Positions 17,205-26,509 of a stretch of DNA of 64,000 nucleotides are shown here, in pieces (position 1 is the stretch's first letter; each line of letters begins with the position of its first letter). Location: positions 16,723 through 80,722 of the forward strand of contig DIVA01000093.1 of assembly GCA_002435705.1 (NCBI GenBank), given 5' to 3'. Under the pieces are notes generated by a model, which made no database searches, was not told where the DNA came from, and saw only the letters and a list, made by a program, of their open reading frames with translations. The stretch comes from Bacteriovoracaceae bacterium UBA6144. GTDB taxonomy: Bacteria; Bdellovibrionota; Bacteriovoracia; Bacteriovoracales; Bacteriovoracaceae. The translations under genes and the position numbers were made by a program.

Positions 17205-17846
17205 ATGCTGAACATAGAGCTGAATAAAAAAGTAATTCTTCACCCAAGCCCTGAGGGCTGGATTGAATCATCTACCGGTGGAGTCCGATCCTTTCTTTTA
17301 GAGCAAAGTCCGATTCGCGAAACACTATTGCTCGACTATCGGCCGGGCGTTGAAAACGTGTGGGATAAACCTTCATGCTCGGAAGAGATCCTGGTCCTAG
17401 AAGGGACGTTTACCAATGCAGACGGTGAGCACCCGGCGGGCACTTATCTGAGAAACCCCGAAGGGACGCTACACAAGTCTATTAGTGCTAAGGGCTGCCG
17501 TCTTTTTGTGAAGCTCACTCAGAGGATTGTCGAAGAGAAGCAGAAAGTACGAATTCTGACCCATCTCGCTGATTGGAGGCAAGGTCACGGCAATCTCCAA
17601 GTTCTTCCACTCTATAGTTTTGGAACAGAAGGTTCTGCTCTGGTGAAGTGGCCTGCGGGTGAGAGATTCGTCAAGCACACCCACTTTGGAGGAGAAGAGA
17701 TCTTCGTGCTCCAAGGTGAGTTCATCGATGAGTTTGGCCGCTACCCCAAAGGGAGTTGGATCAGAAGTCCGCACCTCTCTCAGCACTTCCCCTACGTGGA
17801 TGTCGAAACAATCATTTTTGTGAAGACCGGGCATCTGCTTTCATAA
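17205..17846 (+). CDS. ChrR-like double-cupin protein
   Basis: About 213 residues formed of two similar cupin halves. The first has EEILVLEGTFTNADGEHPAGTYLRNP. The second has VKHTHFGGEEIFVLQGEFIDEFGRYPKGSWIRSP. These match the C-terminal cupin of the anti-sigma factor ChrR. The N-terminal zinc-binding anti-sigma domain of ChrR is absent, so it is not a complete anti-sigma factor. Only the second half keeps the H-x-H...E metal ligands. ATG at 17205 is likelier than a TTG at 17172. Role unknown; oxidative-stress sensing is possible. Confidence 0.78.
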   Translation: MLNIELNKKVILHPSPEGWIESSTGGVRSFLLEQSPIRETLLLDYRPGVENVWDKPSCSEEILVLEGTFTNADGEHPAGTYLRNPEGTLHKSISAKGCRLFVKLTQRIVEEKQKVRILTHLADWRQGHGNLQVLPLYSFGTEGSALVKWPAGERFVKHTHFGGEEIFVLQGEFIDEFGRYPKGSWIRSPHLSQHFPYVDVETIIFVKTGHLLS

Positions 17847-17979
17847 AAGAATTTTAAGTCGATGCTTTTATTAAAAGTGCCTTAAGCCTTAAGAAAAATT
17901 ACTCTAATTTAAGACAGTAATTATTACAAATAAGATGAAGATAAATATTCTCAATGATCTTCCGTGATAATGACCCGCC

Positions 17980-18492
17980 ATGAAAAATCTTATCCTTTTT
18001 GGTTTGATCTTTGCTCTCCTCTCGCAAGCCTCTTTTGCGGCGACAAGAAGCTTCGCTGAATTGGTACACAACTACCGGTATGCGGTTATTGTCGAATGGG
18101 ATCAAGCAGACCCCGCATTTCTGCAAACCGCCGAGAAAGAGTTCCAACAAGGGATAGTTAAACTTCTTGAGGACGGAGCTTCACCGCAGGACCTCCTTGA
18201 AGAAAGTCTATTACTCATCCCGAATGCAACGCTTAAGCGAGAACTCACTGAAGGTGTTGGGCATTACCAGAGCGGGAATTTTAGCGAGAAAGAGTTATTG
18301 GATTTTGTTTTGCAAAATATATCTTCCATGGAATCCCAAGGCTCTTCTTGGTCACCTGTTGCGAAAGTGGCTCTCGGTATCATCGGTGGGTATGCAATTT
18401 TTAAAATTTTGATGCTCACGATTTTGTACTGGGATACTGATCCAAACTACGGTCAACCGGGTGATCCACCGCCCATTCCTAAAAGTATTTGA
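17980..18492 (+). CDS. Exported or membrane protein of unknown function
   Basis: 170 residues. There is a signal peptide (ILFGLIFALLSQASFAA), a helical, acidic middle region, one transmembrane segment near the C terminus (VALGIIGGYAIFKILMLTILY) and a proline-rich tail (QPGDPPPIPKSI). No family is recognised. Confidence 0.65.
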   Translation: MKNLILFGLIFALLSQASFAATRSFAELVHNYRYAVIVEWDQADPAFLQTAEKEFQQGIVKLLEDGASPQDLLEESLLLIPNATLKRELTEGVGHYQSGNFSEKELLDFVLQNISSMESQGSSWSPVAKVALGIIGGYAIFKILMLTILYWDTDPNYGQPGDPPPIPKSI

Positions 18493-18546
18493 AGAAAAAA
18501 TGATTGTTCAGTCCTGACTGCTCTTCTTGCCCCGATCATCTCATCC

Positions 18547-18576
18547 AAAATAAAAAGGCCCGCTTATGCAGGCCTT
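18547..18576 (-). terminator. Rho-independent terminator of tRNA-His
   Basis: On the minus strand AAGGCC and GGCCTT form a 6-bp stem with a 10-base loop, followed by TTTTTATTTT. It lies 18 bases downstream of the tRNA 3' end. Confidence 0.75.
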
Positions 18577-18593
18577 CGAGTTTTAAAATTAGA

Positions 18594-18670
18594 TGGGGTG
18601 ACCGACGGGGCTCGAACCCGCGACAACCAGAATCACAATCTGGCGCTCTACCAACTGAACTACGGTCACC
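18594..18670 (-). tRNA. tRNA-His (GTG anticodon)
   Basis: 77 bases on the minus strand fold as a full cloverleaf. The acceptor GTGACCG pairs with CGGTCAC, with the extra G(-1) typical of tRNA-His opposite C73. The D arm holds GTTCAGTTGGTAGAGC. The anticodon stem CCAGA/TCTGG encloses TTGTGAT (anticodon GTG), and the T loop is GGTTCGAGCC. The 3' CCA is encoded. No other tRNA is nearby. Confidence 0.96.
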
Positions 18671-18763
18671 ACAAAATTGAGCCCTAGTTGTATAATGTCG
18701 CGCCGCGCAAGGTCAAGTGAAACATGCGTTTGACCCAAATCAGCATCGCCTTATAATAGATAA

Positions 18764-19369
18764 ATGAAAACAACTCTCTATTTTCTCATCAGTCTACTTT
18801 CTCTGGCCACACTCTCTGCTTTCGCTCAGCAGATCGGTGCCACCGCCCTGCCACTCTCGACCACACGGATTGGTTTAGAGGCCGGAGGTTATTTTAATCG
18901 TGGGGCTTCGACCGGTGCCTTTGTGCGTGCCATGAGAAATTTTGGAACTCGCAACGCCTTTGAACTGGGAGCTGGTGGCGCAACAGGAGATCGCGGCTCG
19001 CGCGCCCTAATGGCGGTCCGTCGGGAAGTTATGCGTGAAGACATCCATGCTCCTTCTATGTCTCTGCGTTTCAGTGGTGAGTCTTACGGGGATAGTGAGC
19101 TGTCGCGCCGAAACGCTGCGGGCCTGGGTCTTCTGGTCTCCAAAGGATTCGTGGCCGGTCATCAAGAATTTTATTCCTTTCTTCAGCCACGCATGCAGGT
19201 GGCTGCAGAATCAGCAAGTAATGAGTTCGTCATGGTTTCAGCACTTACCATGGGGGTAAATGCGAATCTGGGATCTCGCTCACGTCCCTGGATCGCTTCT
19301 CTTGAGTATGATCAAGGACTAGAAAATGCCGGCAGCTCATTTATGATTGGCATCGCAACTGATCTTTAG
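18764..19369 (+). CDS. Outer-membrane-type protein
   Basis: 201 residues with a signal peptide (YFLISLLSLATLSAFAQ). The mature part is Gly- and Ala-rich with alternating strands (RIGLEAGGYFNRGAS, RSRPWIASLEYDQG) and ends SSFMIGIATDL, consistent with a small beta-barrel. No family can be named. It is separated by 7 bases from the HAD phosphatase downstream. Confidence 0.65.
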   Translation: MKTTLYFLISLLSLATLSAFAQQIGATALPLSTTRIGLEAGGYFNRGASTGAFVRAMRNFGTRNAFELGAGGATGDRGSRALMAVRREVMREDIHAPSMSLRFSGESYGDSELSRRNAAGLGLLVSKGFVAGHQEFYSFLQPRMQVAAESASNEFVMVSALTMGVNANLGSRSRPWIASLEYDQGLENAGSSFMIGIATDL

Positions 19370-19376
19370 GAACCCC

Positions 19377-20120
19377 ATGACACTTAAAATAGTTTTCTCT
19401 GATTTCGACGGAACTCTTACACTTGAGAATAGACAGCTCACCTCCACTTTTTTTGATATTCTTTCACATCTACGTGAACACGAACAAGAATTGGTGATTG
19501 TTTCTGGCCGCTCTCTTTCGTGGGGCCATTTTTTTCTCACGCACTTTAATGAGCTCAACTACGCCATCATGGAAGGCGGTGGCGTGATTCTTAAGCGCGG
19601 CAAGGGTGGTTTTATAGAAGAGTATCCTCTCGTGGCTGAAGGAGAATTACAGCACTTGGCCGATACCACAGAGGAGCTTAAACGGATTTTCCCCAACTGC
19701 CCCTTGTCGGTGGACTCCTATGGCCGCAAAACAGATCGCGCCATCGAATTCGAACTCATGCAAGACGAAGAGATTAACCAGGTCATCCAGTTTTTAAATT
19801 CTCGTAAGATTAGTTACTCTAAGTCGAATGTGCATATCAATTTCTGGAGTGGGGAAATCTCGAAGTTTTTAGGTGTGAAAAAATTCTTAGAAGACTTTAG
19901 ACCTGATGTCGCTATGGAGCACTCGGTTTTTTTTGGTGACGCTCCTAACGACCAGAGTATGTTTGAGCTCTTTGAGCACTCGGTGGGTGTTTCGAACATC
20001 AAGCACTGCCTTCATCGCTTGACTCATAAGCCCAGTATTATCCTCGAAGGGGAGGAGAACGCCGGGCCTTTTGGAGTGCTCAACTACGTGAAGAAGTTTA
20101 ATCTCTCTCACTCCAACTAA
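19377..20120 (+). CDS. HAD-superfamily phosphatase (Cof/SPP-like)
   Basis: 247 residues. HAD motif I is FSDFDGTLT near the N terminus. Motif II is LVIVSGRS. Motif IV is FFGDAPNDQSMFE. An inserted cap lies between, as in sucrose-phosphate- or trehalose-phosphate-type phosphatases. It hydrolyses a phosphorylated small molecule, probably a sugar phosphate. ATG at 19377 with AGGAA upstream places motif I correctly; earlier in-frame starts lie within the preceding gene. Confidence 0.85.
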   Translation: MTLKIVFSDFDGTLTLENRQLTSTFFDILSHLREHEQELVIVSGRSLSWGHFFLTHFNELNYAIMEGGGVILKRGKGGFIEEYPLVAEGELQHLADTTEELKRIFPNCPLSVDSYGRKTDRAIEFELMQDEEINQVIQFLNSRKISYSKSNVHINFWSGEISKFLGVKKFLEDFRPDVAMEHSVFFGDAPNDQSMFELFEHSVGVSNIKHCLHRLTHKPSIILEGEENAGPFGVLNYVKKFNLSHSN

Positions 20121-20263
20121 GTTCATAAAAGTTCACCAGCCAGCATTTCGAGGCATCGTCACTGGTAACTAACTCATTTTTCTTATCTAGTTATTTCGGA
20201 TGAGCTCACTATAACTCTACGTTTAATCGAACCTCCACAGTTCATCCGTATAATCGTCATCCC

Positions 20264-21232
20264 ATGACAAATAAATTATTTCCTGTGTCTTTGAGTTACA
20301 TGTTCCGTTATAAGGGCCCTCTCCCCTTCGACGTTTTTATTGAGCGCCATCCAGGAAAATTCACACGCATTCATCGCCAGCATGAGATGTATGATCCGGA
20401 ACAACTCTCTCACTTTGAGGTCAAGGGGGGAGAGCTCTTTGTCGATGAAGGTCAGCTTCCGGAGTTCAACAGCTTCTTGAGTTCCTTGCTGGAGCAATCA
20501 CTAGTTTCTTCGGAGAAGCTTGAGTCAAGTGAGGCTACCGAGATCATGGCGCTAGGGCTGGATCTTACGTTCCAGGCGATCATCAACCAAACAGATGTAT
20601 TAAATGATAACCTAAAAAATGCAAATTTATATGTGAAGAGCTGCTTAAACCTTTTGAGTCAAGACTCTAGCAACGGGATAGATATCTACCTCGCGATTGC
20701 TCAGGACGCCTCTCTACTGAAGCATTCATTTCACGTGATGCTGCTCTCATTAGCGATTGCTCAAAAATCCGGCTACACTACAGAAAAAGTCTTGGCTCCG
20801 ATCGGGGTTGGGGCTTTCTTGCATGACATCGGTCACTCTCGCATCGATCAGGACATCTTACTCAAGCAGCGTCTCACGCCTAAAGAGTGGGATATCATCA
20901 AAGATCATCCCCACCTCGGGCTAAAAATGATCGATCACTTTGAGGGGCTCTCGCATGAGGTCCGCTCCATCATTTTACAACACCACGAATACTGCAACGG
21001 AAGAGGATATCCTAATCGTCTCACTCAGACTCAGATCTTTCCTCCGGCCCGCTTGGTGGCTGTCGCAGACGTCTTCAGTTCTCTCACCATGAAAACACAC
21101 TATCGCAGTGTGTTCTATAGTCCACGAGATGCCATCAATATCATGAAGACTGACCTCGGCCACTTCGATCCGCTCTACTTGGATTCACTCCAGCAAGTGT
21201 TCGTGAAACCTAAAAAGAAAATAGCCTCTTGA
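20264..21232 (+). CDS. HD-GYP domain protein, putative cyclic-di-GMP phosphodiesterase
   Basis: 322 residues. The C-terminal half is an HD-GYP domain with HD at 187-188 (FLHDIGH), H in KDHPHLG, HH at 240-241 and GYP at 248-250 (NGRGYP), then VADVFSSLT. These are the metal and nucleotide residues of active enzymes. The N-terminal 130 residues match the uncharacterised DUF3391-like sensory part found in related proteins. The motif set supports activity, though the substrate is inferred. Confidence 0.85.
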   Translation: MTNKLFPVSLSYMFRYKGPLPFDVFIERHPGKFTRIHRQHEMYDPEQLSHFEVKGGELFVDEGQLPEFNSFLSSLLEQSLVSSEKLESSEATEIMALGLDLTFQAIINQTDVLNDNLKNANLYVKSCLNLLSQDSSNGIDIYLAIAQDASLLKHSFHVMLLSLAIAQKSGYTTEKVLAPIGVGAFLHDIGHSRIDQDILLKQRLTPKEWDIIKDHPHLGLKMIDHFEGLSHEVRSIILQHHEYCNGRGYPNRLTQTQIFPPARLVAVADVFSSLTMKTHYRSVFYSPRDAINIMKTDLGHFDPLYLDSLQQVFVKPKKKIAS

Positions 21233-21254
21233 ATGCCACCTGCTCTCAGCGAGG

Positions 21255-22322
21255 CTATTGCCAAGACAGAAGCGCCTCTTCAATTTTGGCTTCAATGATT
21301 TGCGGATCCAGTTGGTGGGCTTCGAGCCATGCCTTAAGATCCAAGGGGAGCGGGGCCCGGAAGGTCGTAACTGTTTGCGCTGAAGGGTAGGGCACCTTTA
21401 AGGCTAAGGCGTGCAGCGCCTGACGAGGGATCTCCATCAGCTCGTGATCCTCGGGCGTGGCTAGTTTGTCTTTAAAGCGCATGAAGATGGTGGGGTCTCC
21501 GTTGTACATCTTATCGCCCAAGAGCGGGTAGCCGTGAGCTGCAGCGTGCAGGCGGATCTGGTGCTGGCGACCCGATTTAGGAAAAGCCAAGGCCAGGGTG
21601 TAACTTTCGCTTTGATGAATCATCCAGAACTCAGTCTCAGCCTCTTTACCTTCAATTGCGTGCTTGTCATGCCACTGGTGCATGCCGCGTGGGATCCCGG
21701 GCCTCTCGCCTAAGCGTTCTTCGGCTCGAAAGGGCATCGTCGTTTTTTGAGTATTATGCTTTGAAATCAAAAAGTAGCACTTGCGAATTTTATCTGCTTC
21801 GAACATCTCTGAAATGAGGTTGGCGACTTTTGTTTCCTTACCTAAGAGCAACACACCACTGGTCTCCCGATCCAGTCGATGGATCGAATGAATAACTTTG
21901 TCGTGAATGGTCGAGAAGTAAGTGGTCGCGACATAGAAGAGGTGGCGCCCGGCTGGGTGGGTGGTCATAAAGGCCGGTTTGTTGCAAACGATCAGCCCTG
22001 AGTCCTCAAAGATCACCTCAGGCACAGCAGAAAGGTCTAAGGGTTTTCCCATCCACTCTTCGTCTTCTAACTCCGGTGTGTTGTGGGTAGTGATCTTGAC
22101 GGATTCTTTGTGATGCACTTTCGTGGAGGGCTTGTGGGGAGGCTTGCGCCCGGAAATTTCGACGTCGCCTTTTTCAATCTTCTTCTTCAGAAACTCCCGC
22201 GAGAGCGTGGGCATGTAGAGATGAATGAAACTGTCGAGGCGCATGCCTTCGTGCTCCGGTTCAACAGGATATTCTGCTGTAAACCGGTCAGCACGAAAAC
22301 TCTTTTTAATTTCTGGATTCAT
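21255..22322 (-). CDS. RluA-family 23S/tRNA pseudouridine synthase
   Basis: 355 residues. An S4 RNA-binding domain (about 20-65, MRLDSFIHLYMPTLSREFLKK) precedes the catalytic domain with HRLDRETSGVLLLGK, whose D is the nucleophile, and GRQHQIRLHAAAHGYPLLGD. Which RNA it modifies cannot be assigned from sequence alone. It starts three bases after the PrkA gene stop, so the two may be co-transcribed. Confidence 0.9.
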   Translation of the reverse strand: MNPEIKKSFRADRFTAEYPVEPEHEGMRLDSFIHLYMPTLSREFLKKKIEKGDVEISGRKPPHKPSTKVHHKESVKITTHNTPELEDEEWMGKPLDLSAVPEVIFEDSGLIVCNKPAFMTTHPAGRHLFYVATTYFSTIHDKVIHSIHRLDRETSGVLLLGKETKVANLISEMFEADKIRKCYFLISKHNTQKTTMPFRAEERLGERPGIPRGMHQWHDKHAIEGKEAETEFWMIHQSESYTLALAFPKSGRQHQIRLHAAAHGYPLLGDKMYNGDPTIFMRFKDKLATPEDHELMEIPRQALHALALKVPYPSAQTVTTFRAPLPLDLKAWLEAHQLDPQIIEAKIEEALLSWQ

Positions 22323-22324
22323 TA

Positions 22325-24517
22325 CTAATGGCTATATCTCTTTTTTAGCAGATATTGAACCAAAGTTATGCAGCCTTCTTTCGTATACCCATATTTATTC
22401 ACCATTCCATTCACAATGTTTTGGATGAGTGTTCTATTTTCAGGCGTCAGAGAGCTGGATTTCATCCCCGAGCGAGTCTCTTCTAAAAAGAGCACTAAAT
22501 TTTTCGCAGCTTTAGAAATCATTTTTGCCTGCTCTTTGCGAAAGCTCTCTTGCAGAAGGCGCACGATATCATCAAACACATCGGCATAGGAGATGGGTCT
22601 TCCCGGATTATCTAGGGCATAAGCGCCTAGGCGTGCAATGAGGTTGGAGCGAAAGCGTTCAGGCGTATCATTTAGACCTACATTACCTTCAAATTCTTTA
22701 ACGAAATAGCTATCTGGGACTTCAAATTTTCCCGTCACATTGTTTTTAACTTTTTCGCCTTTGATCATGGCATTGATTTGTACGATGTATTTGCCCAGAT
22801 ACTCCTCATAACTGCGCTCATCCACAAGACCCAAAGATTCACGAACCTCAAGGTCAAGGAGATCAAGCTGATAGGCTTCGATCATATCCACGTGCTGGCG
22901 TGGATGATGGTATTGTCCTTGAGGAGTAATATTGAGAAAATCAAAATCTTGTTTTTTTTCTGATAACTCGCGCAGAGCTTCGAGGACTTCGACAAAAGTC
23001 ACCTGTGAGTGCTGGTCCGCTAGATCATAAATTAGATTCTTCACATCACGGGGAGAAATCCCAAATTTACCTTCATACATCGGATCATTTTCGTATTCAC
23101 GCGCAATCGTCTCGATCCCAGCTTTGAGGATCTGCTTCGATTCACCGTCTAGGTGTTCGGGAGTTTCCCCATGGGCGTAGAGCAGAGATTTCTCAAGGGG
23201 TGAGAGTTCCTCGGCGATCTTACCTAGGCGCTCTTCGGCGTAGGTGCGAAAGCTTGGTGCTCGCATACGACTCATCACCGCCCAGAGACAAAGGGTGTCG
23301 AGCGCATGGGGTTCAAAGCGTGATTTGTCGGACACGTTTCTTACTTGCTCTTGGTAGATCTTGGCTTCATCGGTGTAGCTCATTAAGTATGGTGCACGGA
23401 TGAAAGTGAAGCGACCTTTAAAGCTATTGAAGTCAGGGTGTTGTTTAAAGGCAGAAAAGTGAATTTCGTTGGAACTTCCGATGAAAAAAATATCGAGTTC
23501 CGTGAGGATGCCGCCGATGTTGATCGTGCGCGACTCCATGGTCATTAAAAGATACTTAAACGTGTCCAGTGGCCGCTTCAGGAGATCAGAGAACTCGAGG
23601 ATCCCGCGATTGGCGTGCACCACTTCTCCATTCATACTGAAGAGATTGAGTGATTGGAGAGACGGGGGGAGCGATGCCAGGCGCTTATCCATGGTGATCT
23701 GCTGCATGTGAGCGTCTACGTGCAGCTGTGGCTCGATGGTGGTGGCACCTGAAGAGTAACGACGATTGATGAACAGACGTTCCACACGGATGTACTTGAA
23801 GACTTCTTCAAAATTCCCTTTGTGGTTTTTTAGAAGGGCATCAAAAATCATACGATTGCGCTGTGAAAGGTCTCCATTCCAGAGATAGGTTTTCTTAACC
23901 GCTTCCAAACGATCCGGGTGGTCTTTTAAAGATTTTTCAATCAAGGCCTGGCGAGCTTTCACTGGAATAAGTAGAATGGGATGATCTTTTAATTCACTCG
24001 CCAGAATCGCACTGATATCTTTGTCTTCAAGATAGGCGTAAGAGTTGAGGTTTCTGTCAGTGTTAACTGAGGAAAGTCCCAGAGAGCCTTTCACAAAGTG
24101 ATCAATCGGAAATATCCAACTAAAAGTCCACAGGGCACCCGCATCAGTGTTGGCGTACTGCTCAGTGGCCAGCATAATTTTTTTGATCATGCTGGATTTA
24201 GAAGATCCGTTGGGACCTACTAAAAGAATAAACTTGTTATTAAAACCTTCTTCAATGAAATTTTGAAGGGCGAGGTATATTCGATTTTGTACATGAAATT
24301 GACCATGCACAGGGGGAGCATCAGGGTGCTCAAGATTGAAGATGTTAAATCCACCTTGTGGGGAGCGACCGTAGTAATCAAACATCTCTTTAAGATAGAG
24401 GCAAGACGAACGAGCTTCGCGGTGAGGGTTCTCTAAAAAAATCTTCATGTACTCATCAAATGAGCGAGTCCATGTGGTTTTACCAACCTCTTTATTTACT
24501 TCTTCCATCCATTTCAT
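22325..24517 (-). CDS. prkA: PrkA-family serine protein kinase (AAA-like)
   Basis: About 730 residues. An N-terminal AAA-type domain has the P-loop LLVGPNGSSKSS, HARR-like and sensor regions. The PrkA C-terminal domain follows (KIAEELSPLEKSLLYAHGE to DYLENV-like segments). This corresponds to YeaG/PrkA kinases linked to nutrient stress and sporulation elsewhere. The YeaH (DUF444) and SpoVR partners are not in this window. The start at 24517 is chosen because upstream in-frame starts run into the divergent gene at 24531; the ribosome binding site is weak. Confidence 0.85.
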   Translation of the reverse strand: MKWMEEVNKEVGKTTWTRSFDEYMKIFLENPHREARSSCLYLKEMFDYYGRSPQGGFNIFNLEHPDAPPVHGQFHVQNRIYLALQNFIEEGFNNKFILLVGPNGSSKSSMIKKIMLATEQYANTDAGALWTFSWIFPIDHFVKGSLGLSSVNTDRNLNSYAYLEDKDISAILASELKDHPILLIPVKARQALIEKSLKDHPDRLEAVKKTYLWNGDLSQRNRMIFDALLKNHKGNFEEVFKYIRVERLFINRRYSSGATTIEPQLHVDAHMQQITMDKRLASLPPSLQSLNLFSMNGEVVHANRGILEFSDLLKRPLDTFKYLLMTMESRTINIGGILTELDIFFIGSSNEIHFSAFKQHPDFNSFKGRFTFIRAPYLMSYTDEAKIYQEQVRNVSDKSRFEPHALDTLCLWAVMSRMRAPSFRTYAEERLGKIAEELSPLEKSLLYAHGETPEHLDGESKQILKAGIETIAREYENDPMYEGKFGISPRDVKNLIYDLADQHSQVTFVEVLEALRELSEKKQDFDFLNITPQGQYHHPRQHVDMIEAYQLDLLDLEVRESLGLVDERSYEEYLGKYIVQINAMIKGEKVKNNVTGKFEVPDSYFVKEFEGNVGLNDTPERFRSNLIARLGAYALDNPGRPISYADVFDDIVRLLQESFRKEQAKMISKAAKNLVLFLEETRSGMKSSSLTPENRTLIQNIVNGMVNKYGYTKEGCITLVQYLLKKRYSH

Positions 24518-24530
24518 ATAGTCTGATCCC

Positions 24531-25715
24531 GTGAGAAAAAAGGGCCAATCCCTCCCCATTAGTATACCAAAAATTTTGCTCTCCTTTACCATCGGTGTGG
24601 GGGCGGCAGTATTATTCTTACTTTCAAAGAAAATATCTTCCCCTATGTCTCAATCTGAATCAGATCCAAGTTTGACCGAAGTTGTTCTCTCAGCCATTCC
24701 ACAGGTCCAAGAGCGCTGGTCAGAGGGGGACATGGAGTCGAATTGGGGATCAGCGAAGTGGACCTGTCGCTCGCTTAATAAAAGCGAACATATCTCAAAT
24801 GGATTTTTTAAATGTCAGCCCGCCTACCTCGACTGTTTCGCTCGTGGTGAAGTAGGTGTCGATCCGCATTTCAAAGTCAATCTAGGGAAGAAAGAATATC
24901 AAGTAAAACTCCGCGAGCTCTCCCCAGGGAGTTTCGGAAAGTGGCTGACTAAGAGTGATCTATTGGATGAGAATCTTCCTGTTTCAGGTCTACTGGTGCA
25001 CCTAGAGGTAAAAGATTTGGGTGTATGGCCAGTGATTCTAGAAGACATCTGTCGCGATCAATATCTTCCTCAGCGTTTTTACTCCTATGGGTCAAGGCCA
25101 GAGAAAGGAGAGATTCCACTAGAGATGATGTGGGATAATTTTGGGCGTTTCATTTTTATTGATAAGTATCTTGTCTCGCGTATGGATTGGGCCCTTTGGA
25201 AAAAAAATCCAATTCCTCAAGATCCTGCTCTTCCTATTGTTGGTATTTCAGTCATAGAACAAGAAGCCTATTGTGCATCCAGAGATGCCCGCCGTCTCGA
25301 TGCCCTTTTTTGGGATGCAGCGACCATGACTCCACCTGATTTAAAAAGAGATAAACCTCAGTTTATCACCAAACCATGGCTTCCTTGGTCTCGTGATCGT
25401 CGTGAAACTTTTTTCGAACTTGCTCTCAAGGACCCCAATTGGAGAGCGACCCTCAATGACTGCAAAAAAGCCTACGTTAAAGAATGCCAAGGGTTTCCCT
25501 ACCTCCCTTTTGAAATGGATAACATCTCCTGGATGGGTGTTAATCATGTTGTGGGTGGAACTCCGGAGGTCATGAGAAACTCTATTGAGGGAGAACTCGT
25601 CTACAAGGCATCTTCAAAATTTGAGTCAGCTCGATCGAGTGCGCATCAGTTGGGAGTCAGGAAAGCCGAGGGCATGGACTCAGGCTTTCGCTGCTACCGG
25701 GAGATTTTTAAGTGA
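24531..25715 (+). CDS. Membrane-anchored FGE-sulfatase-fold (SUMF1-like) protein
   Basis: 394 residues. One N-terminal transmembrane segment (ILLSFTIGVGAAVLFLLS) is followed by an extracytoplasmic domain. The C-terminal part follows the formylglycine-generating-enzyme-like pattern: FIDKYLVSRMDWALW, YCASRDARRLDALFWDAATM, GVNHVVGGTPEVMRNS and MDSGFRCYRE. The typical catalytic Cys pair is not evident, so it may be a binding protein of this fold. The GTG start has no clear ribosome binding site. It overlaps the next gene by 4 bp and is divergent from prkA. Confidence 0.65.
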   Translation: MRKKGQSLPISIPKILLSFTIGVGAAVLFLLSKKISSPMSQSESDPSLTEVVLSAIPQVQERWSEGDMESNWGSAKWTCRSLNKSEHISNGFFKCQPAYLDCFARGEVGVDPHFKVNLGKKEYQVKLRELSPGSFGKWLTKSDLLDENLPVSGLLVHLEVKDLGVWPVILEDICRDQYLPQRFYSYGSRPEKGEIPLEMMWDNFGRFIFIDKYLVSRMDWALWKKNPIPQDPALPIVGISVIEQEAYCASRDARRLDALFWDAATMTPPDLKRDKPQFITKPWLPWSRDRRETFFELALKDPNWRATLNDCKKAYVKECQGFPYLPFEMDNISWMGVNHVVGGTPEVMRNSIEGELVYKASSKFESARSSAHQLGVRKAEGMDSGFRCYREIFK

Positions 25716-26509
25716 AAACGCTTATCTCTATCCTATTAATTTTCTTTTTTCATTCAGCACACTCTCATGTGCGGCAAGATTGGTTAAGTGTCTACAAGAT
25801 TACCCAAGAGCATCCAGTCTATCGATCAGGTGAGCCTATTCAAAGACCGGGGGGAACGTATCAGTTACTCATGGTCCTGCACTTCATTGATGGAGAGGGT
25901 AGCACTCAACGAGATTGCATTTGGTATCGACTGCCCCAGGATGAAAACCTCGGGGTACTTAAAGTAATAAGAAATCAAAAAGAGTGTCGTGATTGGTTAG
26001 AGAGTCCAGTATGGGAGATCTCAGATATTAGATCTCTCACTTTTAAACGTGAATCTCAAAAGTTAATTTTTGAATACACGACAAAGGAAGCTCAACTAAA
26101 GGTCGAGAAATTTGAGTTACTCAATCTTCCCGATAGTCAAACCTTTCAGGCCTTTCAATCCTCCCATCAAAAACGCTCTATTCGGGGTGTCTTTTTTCTT
26201 TCTCCACGATCTACAGCGCAGAGTCTCTCGCTCAAGGTTGCTGCTCTTAGGGATCAGGCAGAATGTTCTTTTACTGATGGATCATGCCAGCGCTGCCCTC
26301 AAGGGGTTGTGAAGGTGTGGGATGCTGATCGGCCTCATTACAAATGTGGAATTGATCACTGTGGTGAGAAGGGTGAACTTGCCTGTTTGCGTGGGTTTGA
26401 GTGGAAGCGTGAACGAGAAAAGCCTACTTGCCGATTAAATCCGTGGCATCTGTATTGTCAGCAGGGGCTTCGACTTGAGTGCGAGGGAGAGCTGGGCTTC
26501 TGCCGCTAG
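25712..26509 (+). CDS. Exported cysteine-rich protein of unknown function
   Basis: 265 residues with a signal peptide (LISILLIFFFHSAHSH). The first two thirds look like a beta-rich globular domain. The last 70 residues carry about nine Cys in short loops (CSFTDGSCQRCPQG, KCGIDHCGEKGELAC, CRLNPWHLYCQQG), as in small disulfide-rich modules. It is coupled to the FGE-fold gene by a 4-bp overlap. The end overlaps the convergent nucleotidase-like gene by 86 bp. Confidence 0.7.
   Translation: MKTLISILLIFFFHSAHSHVRQDWLSVYKITQEHPVYRSGEPIQRPGGTYQLLMVLHFIDGEGSTQRDCIWYRLPQDENLGVLKVIRNQKECRDWLESPVWEISDIRSLTFKRESQKLIFEYTTKEAQLKVEKFELLNLPDSQTFQAFQSSHQKRSIRGVFFLSPRSTAQSLSLKVAALRDQAECSFTDGSCQRCPQGVVKVWDADRPHYKCGIDHCGEKGELACLRGFEWKREREKPTCRLNPWHLYCQQGLRLECEGELGFCR

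Noticed and set aside
20728..20743. Second TTTCACGTGA parS-like core inside the HD-GYP gene
   Set aside because: About 11 of 16 positions match parS and it encodes conserved residues (SFHVML); expected by chance.
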